22,828 bases of DNA from Pseudomonadota bacterium (GTDB lineage Bacteria; Pseudomonadota; Gammaproteobacteria; Burkholderiales; Methylophilaceae). The notes under the pieces are model-generated. The model saw only the letters and a list, made by a program, of their open reading frames with translations. It did not search any database and was not told the DNA's origin. The translations under genes and the position numbers were made by a program. Below are positions 11,095 to 19,379 of this stretch, one piece after another; position 1 is the stretch's first letter; every line of letters starts with the position of its first letter. The stretch is taken from positions 1-22,828 of the forward strand of contig JAEWTK010000112.1 in the NCBI GenBank assembly GCA_023459535.1, given 5' to 3'.

Positions 11095-13071
11095 ATGAGT
11101 TCTATTGAATCTGTAATGCATGAAACCCGATTGTTCGAGCCGAGCGATGCCCTGAAAGCCAAGGCGGCGATTCCCAGCATGCAGGCCTATCAAGCCTTGT
11201 GCGATGAGGCAGAGCGCGATTATGAAGGCTTCTGGGCCAAACTTGCGCGCGAGCTGCTCGACTGGAAAAAACCTTTCACGCAGGTTCTTGATGACTCCAA
11301 TCCCCCTTTCTACCGCTGGTTCGCCGATGGCGAATTGAATGCCTCCTACAACTGTCTGGATCGTCATCTTGCGACGCGCGGCGACAAGACCGCGCTGATC
11401 TTCGAGGCCGATGACGGGCAGGTGACGCATGTCAGTTATCGGGAGCTGTACCAGCGTGTCTGCCGTTTTGCCAATGGTCTGAAGAAGCTCGATCTGCAGG
11501 TCGGCGATCGGGTGTTGATCTATATGCCGATGGGGGTTGAGGCAATCACCGCCATGCAGGCTTGTGCCAGACTGGGGCTGACCCATTCCGTCGTTTTCGG
11601 CGGTTTTTCTGCCAAGAGCATACAGGAACGTATCCAGGATACCGGTGCGCGCGCGGTAGTGACGGCGGATGGCCAGTTCCGCGGCGGCCGTTCATTGCCG
11701 TTGAAATCTGCGGTAGATGAAGCCATGCAGATGCCGGGATGCGAGAGCGTGGAAAAAGTCATTGTCTACCGGCGCAGCGGTATCGATATTGAATGGCATG
11801 CCAATAACCTCTGGTGGCATGAATTGATCTCCGATGTATCGGATGAATGCGAGCCGGTCTGGGTCAATGCCGAACATGCCCTGTTCCTGCTTTATACCTC
11901 CGGTTCCACCGGCAAGCCCAAGGGTGTACAGCATGCGGCTGCAGGATTCCTGCTGCATGCAATGAACACCACGCGCTGGGTGTTTGATGGCAAGGATGAC
12001 GATGTGTTCTGGTGTACGGCCGATGTGGGCTGGATCACCGGTCATACTTACGTGGCTTACGGCCCGTTGGCGCTGGGCATGACGCAGATCGTGTTCGAAG
12101 GGATTCCGACCTATCCGGATGCCGGCCGTTTCTGGCAGATGATACAGAACCATAAGGTCAGTATCTTTTACACGGCACCTACCGCTATCCGGTCATTGAT
12201 CAAGGCGGCTTCGATCAATCCGGCGACGCACCCCAAGCAATTCGATCTTTCCAGTCTGCGCCTGCTTGGCTCGGTCGGTGAGCCGATCAATCCAGAGGCC
12301 TGGATGTGGTATCACGAGGAGGTCGGCGGCGGTCGCTGCCCCATTATGGATACCTTCTGGCAGACTGAGACCGGTGGGCATGTCATTTCGCCGCTGCCGG
12401 TGACGCCGCTGGTACCTGGCTCCTGTACGCTGCCCTTGCCCGGTATTCAGGCCACCGTGGTGGACGAAACCGGCCAAGAACTGCCGTGGGGGCAGGGTGG
12501 CCTGCTGGTCATCAAGAAGCCTTGGCCGTCGATGATACGCACCATCTGGGGCGACCCGGAGCGTTACAAGAAATCCTATTTCCCGGCAGATCTGGGCGGC
12601 AAACTCTATCTGGCCGGTGACGGTGCCGTGCGTGATGCCAAGACCGGATATTTCACTATCATGGGTCGTATCGACGACGTGCTCAATGTGTCCGGCCACC
12701 GCCTGGGCACCATGGAAATCGAGTCGGCGCTGGTGGCCAATCCCATGGTGGCGGAAGCCGCTGTGGTGGGCAAACCGCACGACGTCAAGGGTGAAGCGAT
12801 TGTCGCTTATGTCGTCTTGAAGGGCGCGCGGCCGGAAGGCGAGGCGGCCAAGCAGGTGGTTGCCGAGCTACGCGACTGGGTTGCCAGGGAAATCGGCCCC
12901 ATCGCCAAACCGGACGAAATCCGCTTCGGCGAGAATCTGCCGAAGACCCGTTCCGGCAAGATCATGCGGCGCCTGTTGCGCTCGCTGGCCAAAGGCGAGG
13001 AGATCACCTCCGATATCTCGACGCTCGACAACCCGGCCATTCTGGAACAGTTGAAGCAGGCGGTGGCGTGA
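11095..13071 (+). CDS. acs: acetyl-CoA synthetase (acetate--CoA ligase)
   Basis: The 658-residue AMP-forming ligase activates acetate, and possibly propionate, to the acyl-CoA through an acyl-adenylate. Visible motifs are the P-loop [10 protein letters not shown] (residues 268-277), the adenylate motif [10 protein letters not shown], the hinge region [21 protein letters not shown], and the catalytic Lys622 in [11 protein letters not shown]. That Lys is the usual site of regulatory acetylation in Acs. The DTFW form, in place of DTWW, and the [11 protein letters not shown] segment resemble betaproteobacterial enzymes. The ATG at 11095 is preceded by GGAGAGGGAAG. The stop codon overlaps the fumarase GTG start by four bases, so the two genes are very likely co-translated. 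Confidence 0.96.
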   Translation: MSSIESVMHETRLFEPSDALKAKAAIPSMQAYQALCDEAERDYEGFWAKLARELLDWKKPFTQVLDDSNPPFYRWFADGELNASYNCLDRHLATRGDKTALIFEADDGQVTHVSYRELYQRVCRFANGLKKLDLQVGDRVLIYMPMGVEAITAMQACARLGLTHSVVFGGFSAKSIQERIQDTGARAVVTADGQFRGGRSLPLKSAVDEAMQMPGCESVEKVIVYRRSGIDIEWHANNLWWHELISDVSDECEPVWVNAEHALFLLYTSGSTGKPKGVQHAAAGFLLHAMNTTRWVFDGKDDDVFWCTADVGWITGHTYVAYGPLALGMTQIVFEGIPTYPDAGRFWQMIQNHKVSIFYTAPTAIRSLIKAASINPATHPKQFDLSSLRLLGSVGEPINPEAWMWYHEEVGGGRCPIMDTFWQTETGGHVISPLPVTPLVPGSCTLPLPGIQATVVDETGQELPWGQGGLLVIKKPWPSMIRTIWGDPERYKKSYFPADLGGKLYLAGDGAVRDAKTGYFTIMGRIDDVLNVSGHRLGTMEIESALVANPMVAEAAVVGKPHDVKGEAIVAYVVLKGARPEGEAAKQVVAELRDWVAREIGPIAKPDEIRFGENLPKTRSGKIMRRLLRSLAKGEEITSDISTLDNPAILEQLKQAVA

Positions 13072-14582
13072 GCCTGATCAAAAGTGAGGACCTGATTGCG
13101 AGCGTCGCCGACGCCTTGCAGTTCATGTCCTACTACCATCCGGTCGATTTCATTCAGGCCCTGGCTGCTGCCTATGACATGGAGCAGTCGCCCGCTGCCA
13201 AGGACGCCATCGCGCAGATCCTGACCAATTCGCGCATGTGCGCCGAAGGCAAGCGGCCGATCTGCCAGGACACCGGCATCGTCGTCGTCTTTGTCGATGT
13301 CGGTACCGGTGTGCGTTGGGAGCCGGGAGCGGATGTTGAGGCCCTAATCAATGAGGGCGTGCGACGTGCCTATGGGCTGGCAGAGAATCCGCTACGGGCT
13401 TCCATTGTTGCTGACCCGGCTGGCGGGAGAAAGAACACCTTTGACAATACGCCGGCGGTAACGCATGTCCGGCTGGTACCGGGCGACAAGGTCGAAGTGA
13501 AGCTGGCAGCCAAGGGTGGCGGCTCCGAGAACAAGGCGCAACTGGGCATGCTCAATCCGTCCGACAGCATTGTCGATTGGGTGCTGGCGCAGGTCAGCGA
13601 GATGGGCGCCGGTTGGTGTCCGCCCGGCGTGCTCGGCATCGGCATCGGTGGCACAGCGGAAAAAGCCGTGCTGCTGGCGAAGGAAGCGCTGATGGACGAG
13701 ATCGACATGCCGGCTCTGAAAGCGCGCGGCCCGCGTAACTGCATCGAGGAGTTGCGTATCGAGATCTACGACAAGGTCAACGCGCTCGGCATCGGCGCGC
13801 AGGGTCTGGGCGGCCTGACCACGGTGCTGGATGTGAAAATCCTTGATTACCCGACACACGCTGCTTCTTTGCCGGTCGCAGTGATACCCAATTGCGCGGC
13901 TACGCGTCACGCACACTTCGTGTTGGACGGCAGCGGCCCGGCGACGCAGACGCCGCCGCGCTTGAGCGACTGGCCAGAAGTGGCCTGGACGCCGGACTCG
14001 CAGGCGAGACAGGTCAATCTGGATACGCTGACCGCGCAGGATATCGAAAGCTGGCAACCGGGTGAGACCCTATTGTTGTCGGGCAAGCTGCTGACCGGCC
14101 GCGATGCCGCGCACAAGCGTATCGTCGAGTTGTTGGCCGATGGCAAGCCCTTGCCGGACGGGCTGGATTTCACCAACCGCTTTATCTATTACGTCGGGCC
14201 GGTCGACCCGGTTGGTGATGAGCCGGTCGGCCCGGCCGGCCCAACCACGGCGACGCGCATGGACAAGTTCACCGATGCCATGCTGGCCAAGACCGGCCTG
14301 CTTGGCATGATCGGCAAGGCGGAACGCGGTGAAGCGGCGATCGAAGCCATCCGCCGTCATCGTTCGGCCTATCTGATTGCAGTTGGCGGCGCGGCCTATC
14401 TTGTGGCGAAGTCGATCAAGTCCGCCCGTGTACTGGCTTTTGCCGAACTTGGCATGGAAGCGGTCTACGAGTTCGAGGTGAAGGAAATGCCGGTGACGGT
14501 GGCGGTCGACAGTCGCGGTCATTCCATCCATGAAAGCGGGCCGCAGAAATGGCGTGGTATCGCAATCAATGCTGCAGGCTGA
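13068..14582 (+). CDS. fumA: fumarate hydratase, class I (iron-sulfur)
   Basis: The 504-residue two-domain protein is a class I, oxygen-sensitive fumarase converting fumarate and L-malate in the TCA cycle. The N-terminal alpha domain carries [14 protein letters not shown] (Cys66), [18 protein letters not shown] (Cys184) and IPNCAATRH (Cys276). By spacing these three Cys are the probable [4Fe-4S] ligands. The C-terminal beta domain has [26 protein letters not shown] and a GKAERG segment. The start is GTG in a GTGA overlap with the acs stop, and the family N-terminus supports it. Expression therefore depends on acs translation. At 504 residues it is the shorter form of the family. A strong terminator follows. 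Confidence 0.95.
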   Translation: MSLIKSEDLIASVADALQFMSYYHPVDFIQALAAAYDMEQSPAAKDAIAQILTNSRMCAEGKRPICQDTGIVVVFVDVGTGVRWEPGADVEALINEGVRRAYGLAENPLRASIVADPAGGRKNTFDNTPAVTHVRLVPGDKVEVKLAAKGGGSENKAQLGMLNPSDSIVDWVLAQVSEMGAGWCPPGVLGIGIGGTAEKAVLLAKEALMDEIDMPALKARGPRNCIEELRIEIYDKVNALGIGAQGLGGLTTVLDVKILDYPTHAASLPVAVIPNCAATRHAHFVLDGSGPATQTPPRLSDWPEVAWTPDSQARQVNLDTLTAQDIESWQPGETLLLSGKLLTGRDAAHKRIVELLADGKPLPDGLDFTNRFIYYVGPVDPVGDEPVGPAGPTTATRMDKFTDAMLAKTGLLGMIGKAERGEAAIEAIRRHRSAYLIAVGGAAYLVAKSIKSARVLAFAELGMEAVYEFEVKEMPVTVAVDSRGHSIHESGPQKWRGIAINAAG

Positions 14583-14593
14583 TTTCTGCAGGC

Positions 14594-14629
14594 AATAAAA
14601 AAGGCTGACCTTTGTCAGCCTTTTTTATT
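14594..14629. terminator. bidirectional intrinsic terminator between fumarase and YqhA-type gene
   Basis: A 16-base perfect inverted repeat (14594-14609 and 14614-14629) has a CTTT loop. The GC core GGCTGAC is flanked by A6 on the left and T6 on the right, so it ends transcripts from both converging genes. Confidence 0.95.
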
Positions 14630-14637
14630 GGTGAAGT

Positions 14638-15168
14638 TTAATGTGCTTTTTCGGTTGAATGTACCATCAGCTTGTCGATATAGGCAATCGAGACGGCAGA
14701 AATCACGAATGCCATGTGGATGATGGTTTGCCACATGATGGTGTGTTGATCCAGGTTGTGGGCGTTGATAAAGGTCTTCAGCAGATGGATCGAGGAAATC
14801 CCGATGATGGCAGTCGCCAGCTTGACCTTGAGCAGGTTGGCGTTGACGTGCGACAGCCAGTCCGGCTCATCCGGGTGACCGCTGAGGTTGAGGCGCGAAA
14901 CAAAGGTTTCATAGCCACCGACAATCACCATGATCAGCAAATTGGAGATCATGACGACATCGATCAGGCCCAGTACGATCAGCATGATGTCGGCTTCGGC
15001 CAGATGTGGCACCTTTTCCACCAGATGGGTCAGTTCAACCATGAAGTGGAAGACATAGACGGCCTGGGCAACGATGAGACCCAGATAGAGGGGTACTTGC
15101 AGCCAGCGGCTACCGAACAGGATGGTGCTCATCGGGCGCAGGCGAGGTGGAACGTTTTGTTCTTGCAT
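14638..15168 (-). CDS. yqhA: UPF0114/YqhA family inner-membrane protein
   Basis: The 176-residue protein has about four membrane segments: residues ~22-45, ~62-85, ~115-135 and ~145-165. It matches the UPF0114 family in SRWLQVPLYLGLIVAQ, NLLIMVIVGGYETFVSRL and KVKLATAIIGISSIHLLKTFINA. No biochemical role is established for the family. I chose the ATG at 15168 and not the longer open frame upstream because AGGA lies 7 bases before it and the family begins near here. It converges on the fumarase and diverges from the DUF2914 gene. Confidence 0.88.
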   Translation of the reverse strand: MQEQNVPPRLRPMSTILFGSRWLQVPLYLGLIVAQAVYVFHFMVELTHLVEKVPHLAEADIMLIVLGLIDVVMISNLLIMVIVGGYETFVSRLNLSGHPDEPDWLSHVNANLLKVKLATAIIGISSIHLLKTFINAHNLDQHTIMWQTIIHMAFVISAVSIAYIDKLMVHSTEKAH

Positions 15169-15221
15169 AATATTCCTGAGAAACGGGGATGAAAAATGAC
15201 AGCCGCAAATGATATCAAAAG

Positions 15222-15257
15222 TGGCTGGCACAAATATGATTATTTGCACAGCAGCCA
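15222..15257. repeat. nested inverted repeat in the yqhA/DUF2914 divergent region
   Basis: An outer repeat, TGGCTG (15222-15227) and CAGCCA (15252-15257), surrounds an inner perfect repeat, CAAATA-TGAT-TATTTG (15231-15246). As RNA it would form a hairpin with a small asymmetric internal loop. As DNA it could be an operator for either divergent gene. Function is unknown. Confidence 0.5.
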
Positions 15258-15294
15258 AGACCGCTTTAACGGATTTTTGTTCCTGCGGTCCAGT

Positions 15295-15300
15295 TACAAT
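15295..15300 (+). promoter_or_regulatory. candidate -10 box for the DUF2914 gene
   Basis: TACAAT ends 9 bases before the ATG, which would place the transcript start within about three bases of the start codon. The -35 is unclear: GATTTT (15272-15277) has a 17-base spacer and TTTTTG (15274-15279) a 15-base spacer. No Shine-Dalgarno is present. Confidence 0.3.
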
Positions 15301-15309
15301 GCATGACCT

Positions 15310-16344
15310 ATGCAAAACGCCTTGTTAAGCCTGCGTACATTTTTGCCGGTGATCGCCTTTTTTGGCGGATTCATCTGGGACACGCTTACTATCGGGCGCC
15401 ATGTCGGCGTCTGGGACCTGTTTATTCTGGCCGGCTATCTTACCTTTGCTGCGGCCATGCTCTGGTGGCTGGGCTATCGCCATAGCCTGCAACTGGAACC
15501 CTCAAAACTGGAACGGATTCCCTATCTGGCCTTGCAGTTTCTATTTGGCGGCCTGTTCAGTGCGCTGTTCATTTTCTATATCAAGAGCGCCAGCCATGTA
15601 TTGGCCTTGTCATGGACGCTGGGCTTGGCTGTCTTGCTTGTGGCCAACGAATTCATTGAAGACAAGTACCGGCGCTTTACGCTGACATGGACCATTTTCG
15701 GTTTGTGTGCGATTCTGTTGTTCAATTTTCTGCTGCCCTTCATCATGGGCAGCATCCATTTCATCTGGTTTTATCTCAGTACACTTGCCGGTGCGTTGCT
15801 GGTCTATGGCTTGCGTCAGCTCACGCCCGGTCGCCCCGGACGCATCGGCCCGGTCTGGCTGATTGCAGCGATTCTGGCGCTGGCCTATCCACTCGACATC
15901 ATTCCGCCAGTACCGCTGGTGAAGCGGGATATGCAGATGGGTCTGGAGTTGAAGAGAAGTGCCGGCGAATACCAGTTGCTGGTCGACAAGACAACGCCAT
16001 TGAATTTCTGGCGTGTGCTGCAGAATGAAATTCACCTTGCTGCAGGAGAAAGGCTTTACTGTGTGTCTTCAGTATTTGCGCCGCGTGGTCTGAGTACAAG
16101 GCTATACCACCATTGGCAGTATTACGACCGGCAGCAGGGCTGGGTCAGTACGGAACGTATCGGTTTTGATCTGGAAGGTGGCCGTGATGGCGGTTTCCGG
16201 GGCTATACCTATAAACAGAATGTGTCAGCGGGAGCGTGGCGAGTGAAAATCGAGACCGAATACGGCCGGACCGTCGCAATACACAAGTTTGTCGTGATCG
16301 ATGGCGAGCCGGATGTAGCGCGGGAGTTTATAGACATTCTCTAA
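15310..16344 (+). CDS. DUF2914 domain membrane protein
   Basis: The 344-residue protein has seven or so hydrophobic segments in residues ~8-200. They are followed by a soluble C-terminal DUF2914 domain (~245-340) with the features LYCVSSVFAPRGLSTRLYHHW, GWVSTERIGFDLEGGRDGGFRGYTYKQN and GAWRVKIETEYGRTVA. The domain is probably periplasmic and sits at the end of a multi-spanning anchor. The molecular role is unknown. The ATG at 15310 has no Shine-Dalgarno and lies just after a -10-like TACAAT. The gene converges on rlmJ with only 21 bases between the two stops and no hairpin terminator visible there. Confidence 0.85.
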   Translation: MQNALLSLRTFLPVIAFFGGFIWDTLTIGRHVGVWDLFILAGYLTFAAAMLWWLGYRHSLQLEPSKLERIPYLALQFLFGGLFSALFIFYIKSASHVLALSWTLGLAVLLVANEFIEDKYRRFTLTWTIFGLCAILLFNFLLPFIMGSIHFIWFYLSTLAGALLVYGLRQLTPGRPGRIGPVWLIAAILALAYPLDIIPPVPLVKRDMQMGLELKRSAGEYQLLVDKTTPLNFWRVLQNEIHLAAGERLYCVSSVFAPRGLSTRLYHHWQYYDRQQGWVSTERIGFDLEGGRDGGFRGYTYKQNVSAGAWRVKIETEYGRTVAIHKFVVIDGEPDVAREFIDIL

Positions 16345-16365
16345 GTGGCAGGCCCATCGGACGAC

Positions 16366-17226
16366 TTAAGTTATCTGTGACTCCAGAACATAATCGGCAC
16401 CTTCATCGAGGCCGAGTTTTTCCAGCAAGACAGGCATGGTTTCGGTCAATAGCTGGGGCAGGGTATAAGGCGGGTTGACTATGAACAGCCCGCTGCCATG
16501 CATGCCGAAACCATCGATAGAAGGCGTTTGCACTGTCAGGCTGACATGCAGCCAGCTTTTCAGAGGCTGTTTCTTGAGCTTTTCCACCATTTGCTGCGGT
16601 TCCGGCCTTTGCAACAAGGGATACCAGATGATGTAGGTGCCGGTGGCGAAGCGAGTCAGGCTGTCCTTCAGCATTTCAACAACGCGCTGGTAGTCTTTCT
16701 TTTCCTCATAAGGTGGGTCAATCAGCACCACTGCGCGGCGCGGTGGCGGTGGCAGCAGTGCCTTGATGCCGGCAAAGCCATCCTGCGCTTCGGTCATCAC
16801 CCGGCGGTTGTTCGGGCCCAAACCCAAGGCTTTGAATGACTGGTTCAGCAGCTTGTAGTCGTTGGGATGCAGTTCAAACAGACGTAAACGGTCATCTGTC
16901 CGCATGGCGCTGAATGCCAGTACCGGCGATCCCGGGTAGTGCCTGAGTGCATGGTCAGGGTTGAAGCTGCGGACGAGGTCAATATAGTCAGCGATAGCTG
17001 GCGGCAAACCCTGGAGATCCCAAAGCTGGCCAATGCCGCCGGCGAACTCCGCATTTTGCGAGGCATAGCCTTTATCCAAGGCATAGCTGCCGGCGCCGGC
17101 ATGGGTGTCGATATACCAGAAGGGTTTGTCTTTCTGCGCGGCGTGTTTCAGTACCTGCAACAAAACAATGTGTTTCAGCACGTCGGCATGATTGCCGACG
17201 TGAAAGGCGTGACGATAACTAAGCAT
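16366..17226 (-). CDS. rlmJ: 23S rRNA (adenine(2030)-N(6))-methyltransferase RlmJ
   Basis: The 286-residue protein matches RlmJ over its full length. It starts MLSYRHAFHVGNHADVLKH, has the SAM-binding THAGAGSYAL region (~41-50), and carries the N6-adenine methyltransferase catalytic motif DPPY (170-173) in VVLIDPPYEEKKDY. RlmJ methylates A2030 of 23S rRNA using SAM; it is non-essential in E. coli. The ATG at 17226 is fixed by the family N-terminus, although no good Shine-Dalgarno precedes it. sodC lies 63 bases upstream on the same strand, so the two may share a transcript. A 14-base imperfect duplication (17233-17262) lies just before the start. Confidence 0.96.
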   Translation of the reverse strand: MLSYRHAFHVGNHADVLKHIVLLQVLKHAAQKDKPFWYIDTHAGAGSYALDKGYASQNAEFAGGIGQLWDLQGLPPAIADYIDLVRSFNPDHALRHYPGSPVLAFSAMRTDDRLRLFELHPNDYKLLNQSFKALGLGPNNRRVMTEAQDGFAGIKALLPPPPRRAVVLIDPPYEEKKDYQRVVEMLKDSLTRFATGTYIIWYPLLQRPEPQQMVEKLKKQPLKSWLHVSLTVQTPSIDGFGMHGSGLFIVNPPYTLPQLLTETMPVLLEKLGLDEGADYVLESQIT

Positions 17227-17289
17227 GCAATATTTCTGGGCTCTTGAGTTTCTGGGTTCTTGTTGTAAAGGATCGGATGCTGAGCGGCT

Positions 17290-17811
17290 TTATTCGATGA
17301 TGCCGCAGGCGATGCGCGCACCGCCACCGCCTAGCGGTTTCGGGTCGTCGCTGTAATTGTCGCTGCCGGCATGGATGATGATGGCGCGGTCAATGACATC
17401 GGCAATTTTAAGCTTGGGCGCGACAACTGACCGGGTGGCCGTGCCGTCGTCAGCAACGACCAGTGCCGGCAAATCACCGGAGTGTCCGGCGCCGGTCGGC
17501 CCAGCATGTTTGCCGCTATGTGCCGGATCGTAATGACCGCCAGCACCAAGGCCGGCGACCTTCTTGCCATTCTTTTCCAGCGTGGCACAGCTCGGGTTTT
17601 CATGTATGTGGAAGCCGCGTTCGCCTGGAGGCAGTTCTGCCAGGTCAGGGCTGATGACCAGTCCTTGCTCGCTGTCTGCCAGTTTGATGATGCCGATGAT
17701 TTTACCGATGCCGGCCTCACTGATGGCACGCATGGCCACGACTTTTTCCGCAGCCATGGCGGGCAGGCTGCTGAAGAGGAAAATGGCAATAAGTAGACGA
17801 CTGGTTTTCAT
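17290..17811 (-). CDS. sodC: superoxide dismutase [Cu-Zn], periplasmic
   Basis: The 173-residue protein begins with a Sec signal peptide cleaved near residue 20 (AMA-A). The metal ligands are all present: His68 and His70 (GFHIHENPSC), bridging His93, His102, His110, Asp113 and His147 (IIIHAGSDNY). Cys75 and Cys169 form the family disulfide. The enzyme dismutates superoxide in the periplasm. I chose the ATG at 17811 because GAGGAG lies about 7 bases upstream and a signal peptide follows directly; the open frame continues 23 codons further but looks non-coding. It diverges from a small EF-hand gene and lies upstream of rlmJ. Confidence 0.96.
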   Translation of the reverse strand: MKTSRLLIAIFLFSSLPAMAAEKVVAMRAISEAGIGKIIGIIKLADSEQGLVISPDLAELPPGERGFHIHENPSCATLEKNGKKVAGLGAGGHYDPAHSGKHAGPTGAGHSGDLPALVVADDGTATRSVVAPKLKIADVIDRAIIIHAGSDNYSDDPKPLGGGGARIACGIIE

Positions 17812-17848
17812 GGTGAGGCTCCTCGTATTAGGTGTATTCACGCTAAAT

Positions 17849-17871
17849 TGACAACGAATGTCTGACAACGA
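17849..17871. repeat. tandem TGACAACGA repeat upstream of sodC
   Basis: TGACAACGA occurs at 17849-17857 and 17863-17871, a 14-base period, 38-60 bases before the sodC start. It lies in the divergent region shared with the EF-hand gene and could be a pair of regulator half-sites. No known motif is recognised. Confidence 0.35.
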
Positions 17872-17985
17872 TTCCGACATTGTATTCCATTCGGCTCACC
17901 TGTTTCGGCCGGTATGGTCAACCAATGCTGCTTGCTGTCGTTTAAGCAAAGGTAACATTTCTATACGACAGGAAAGGAACACAAC

Positions 17986-18315
17986 ATGACATTGACCAGA
18001 ATTCTTGGTATCACTGCGGCCGTTGCCGCTTTGGCTATGAGTACTGTCTATGCCAATGAAACGGCAGATCCAGTCAAGGTACAGAAGTCAGAACGCGGTT
18101 GGCATGCCGATGCCGATCAGGATGGCAAGATCAGTTATGAAGAATTCCGTGCCGCCAATGAAAAACGCATGGAACATCACTTCAAACGCATGGATGCCAA
18201 TGGCGATGGTTTTATCGACCAGTCCGAGAAGCAGGCGATGCATGAAAAATGGGGCGCCAGACATAAGGTTAAAGGCGAGCATTGTCAGAAGCCTGATACA
18301 GTAAAGACATATTAA
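17986..18315 (+). CDS. exported protein with two EF-hands
   Basis: The 109-residue product has a signal peptide (~residues 1-23, ending near TVYA-N). Two well-formed EF-hand loops follow: DADQDGKISYEE (~41-52) and DANGDGFIDQSE (~69-80), each with Asp/Asn ligands at 1, 3 and 5 and Glu at 12. The spacing is that of a normal EF-hand pair. The mature protein is rich in His, Lys and Glu and ends with a single Cys region. Periplasmic calcium binding is likely; the physiological role is unknown. AAAGGAA lies 6 bases before the ATG, and an intrinsic terminator follows 21 bases after the stop, so the gene is probably transcribed alone. It diverges from sodC. Confidence 0.8.
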   Translation: MTLTRILGITAAVAALAMSTVYANETADPVKVQKSERGWHADADQDGKISYEEFRAANEKRMEHHFKRMDANGDGFIDQSEKQAMHEKWGARHKVKGEHCQKPDTVKTY

Positions 18316-18336
18316 GTTTTTCGTAGATGATTCAAC

Positions 18337-18358
18337 AGGCACCCGATATTGGGTGCCT
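18337..18358 (+). terminator. intrinsic terminator after the two-EF-hand gene
   Basis: An 8-base stem, AGGCACCC (18337-18344) and GGGTGCCT (18351-18358), with loop GATATT is followed by TTTTT. This is a classical rho-independent terminator. Confidence 0.93.
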
Positions 18359-18455
18359 TTTTTATTGCTGAGCCATAAGTATCCGAGTCAGTTTTCAGAT
18401 AATTATTGCAGTGTCGCATTGGAGAGTCAGTTCGAGACTGCTAGCATTACGGACT

Positions 18456-19379
18456 ATGGCACACCACCACGATCATTCGCACGATTCCAGCCCGCACAAG
18501 CGGGATGTTCTGATTCTGCCGCTGCTGCTGACAGCCGGTTTTGCCATAGTTGAGGCACTGGGAGGCTGGCTCACTGGCTCTCTGGCATTGCTGGGTGATG
18601 CCGGTCACATGGCTTCTGATGCCGCAGCGCTGGCGCTGGCTTGGCTCGGTGCCTGGATAGCACGCAAACCGGCCAATGCCAGGCACAACTATGGTTTTTT
18701 ACGCGCCGAAGTGCTGGTGGCGCTACTCAATGCCCTGATCATGCTGGGAGTGGTGGTTGCTATCGTGCTTGAGGCGATAGAGCGCATGCAATCGCCACAA
18801 CAGGTCGCAGCTGGTGGCGTCATGCTGATCGCCTTTGTGGGATTGCTGATCAATCTGTTTGTAGCGCTGCATCTGCATCGTGGTCAGCACACCATCAACC
18901 ATCGGGCAGCGTTATTGCATGTGATGGGTGACCTGCTCGGCTCGGTAGCGGCGCTGACAGCCGGTGTGGTGATCTATTTGACGGGCTGGTATCTGATCGA
19001 TCCGTTATTGTCGATCTTCATTTCGCTGCTGATTCTGGTTTCCACTTTGCGGCTGCTACGCGAGGTCGTGCACATGTTGATGGAGGGCGTCCCGAGGCAT
19101 CTCGATATCGACGTCATCCGCCGGCAGCTGCTGGCGGTTGCCGATGTCGAAGACGTGCATCATCTGCGCGTCTGGTCGCTGTCTACCGAGGTCGTTGCAT
19201 TGTCTGCGCATGTGGTCGTTCAGGACAAGAGTGAATGGCCGCAGGCGCTGGAAACCATGCGGCATATCCTGCATGACGAATTCAATATCCAGCATGTCAA
19301 TCTGCAGCCGGAGTTCAACCATGCCGGCAAGCAGGATGCCGATGGCTGCTGGCTGACAGAAAAACCGGACAGCCATTGA
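18456..19379 (+). CDS. cation diffusion facilitator (CzcD-like zinc/cobalt exporter)
   Basis: The 307-residue CDF transporter has a His-rich N-terminus (AHHHDHSHD), six membrane segments up to ~residue 210, and a cytoplasmic C-terminal domain. The transport-site HxxxD pairs are present in TM2 (His51, Asp55 in GDAGHMASD) and TM5 (His155, Asp159 in LHVMGD), the pattern of zinc-transporting members. These proteins export divalent metals by proton antiport. I place the start at the ATG at 18456 because the family N-terminus begins there; an in-frame GTG at 18411 is open but less likely. No strong Shine-Dalgarno is seen. The stop overlaps the next gene in a TGATG junction. Confidence 0.92.
   Translation: MAHHHDHSHDSSPHKRDVLILPLLLTAGFAIVEALGGWLTGSLALLGDAGHMASDAAALALAWLGAWIARKPANARHNYGFLRAEVLVALLNALIMLGVVVAIVLEAIERMQSPQQVAAGGVMLIAFVGLLINLFVALHLHRGQHTINHRAALLHVMGDLLGSVAALTAGVVIYLTGWYLIDPLLSIFISLLILVSTLRLLREVVHMLMEGVPRHLDIDVIRRQLLAVADVEDVHHLRVWSLSTEVVALSAHVVVQDKSEWPQALETMRHILHDEFNIQHVNLQPEFNHAGKQDADGCWLTEKPDSH

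Noticed and set aside
15169..15315. N-terminal extension of the YqhA-type protein by about 49 codons
   Set aside because: The ATG at 15168 has AGGA upstream and matches the family start. The extension would also cross the DUF2914 promoter region.
17812..17880. N-terminal extension of SodC by 23 codons
   Set aside because: The extension precedes a normal signal peptide, and the internal ATG at 17811 has a GAGGAG ribosome-binding site.
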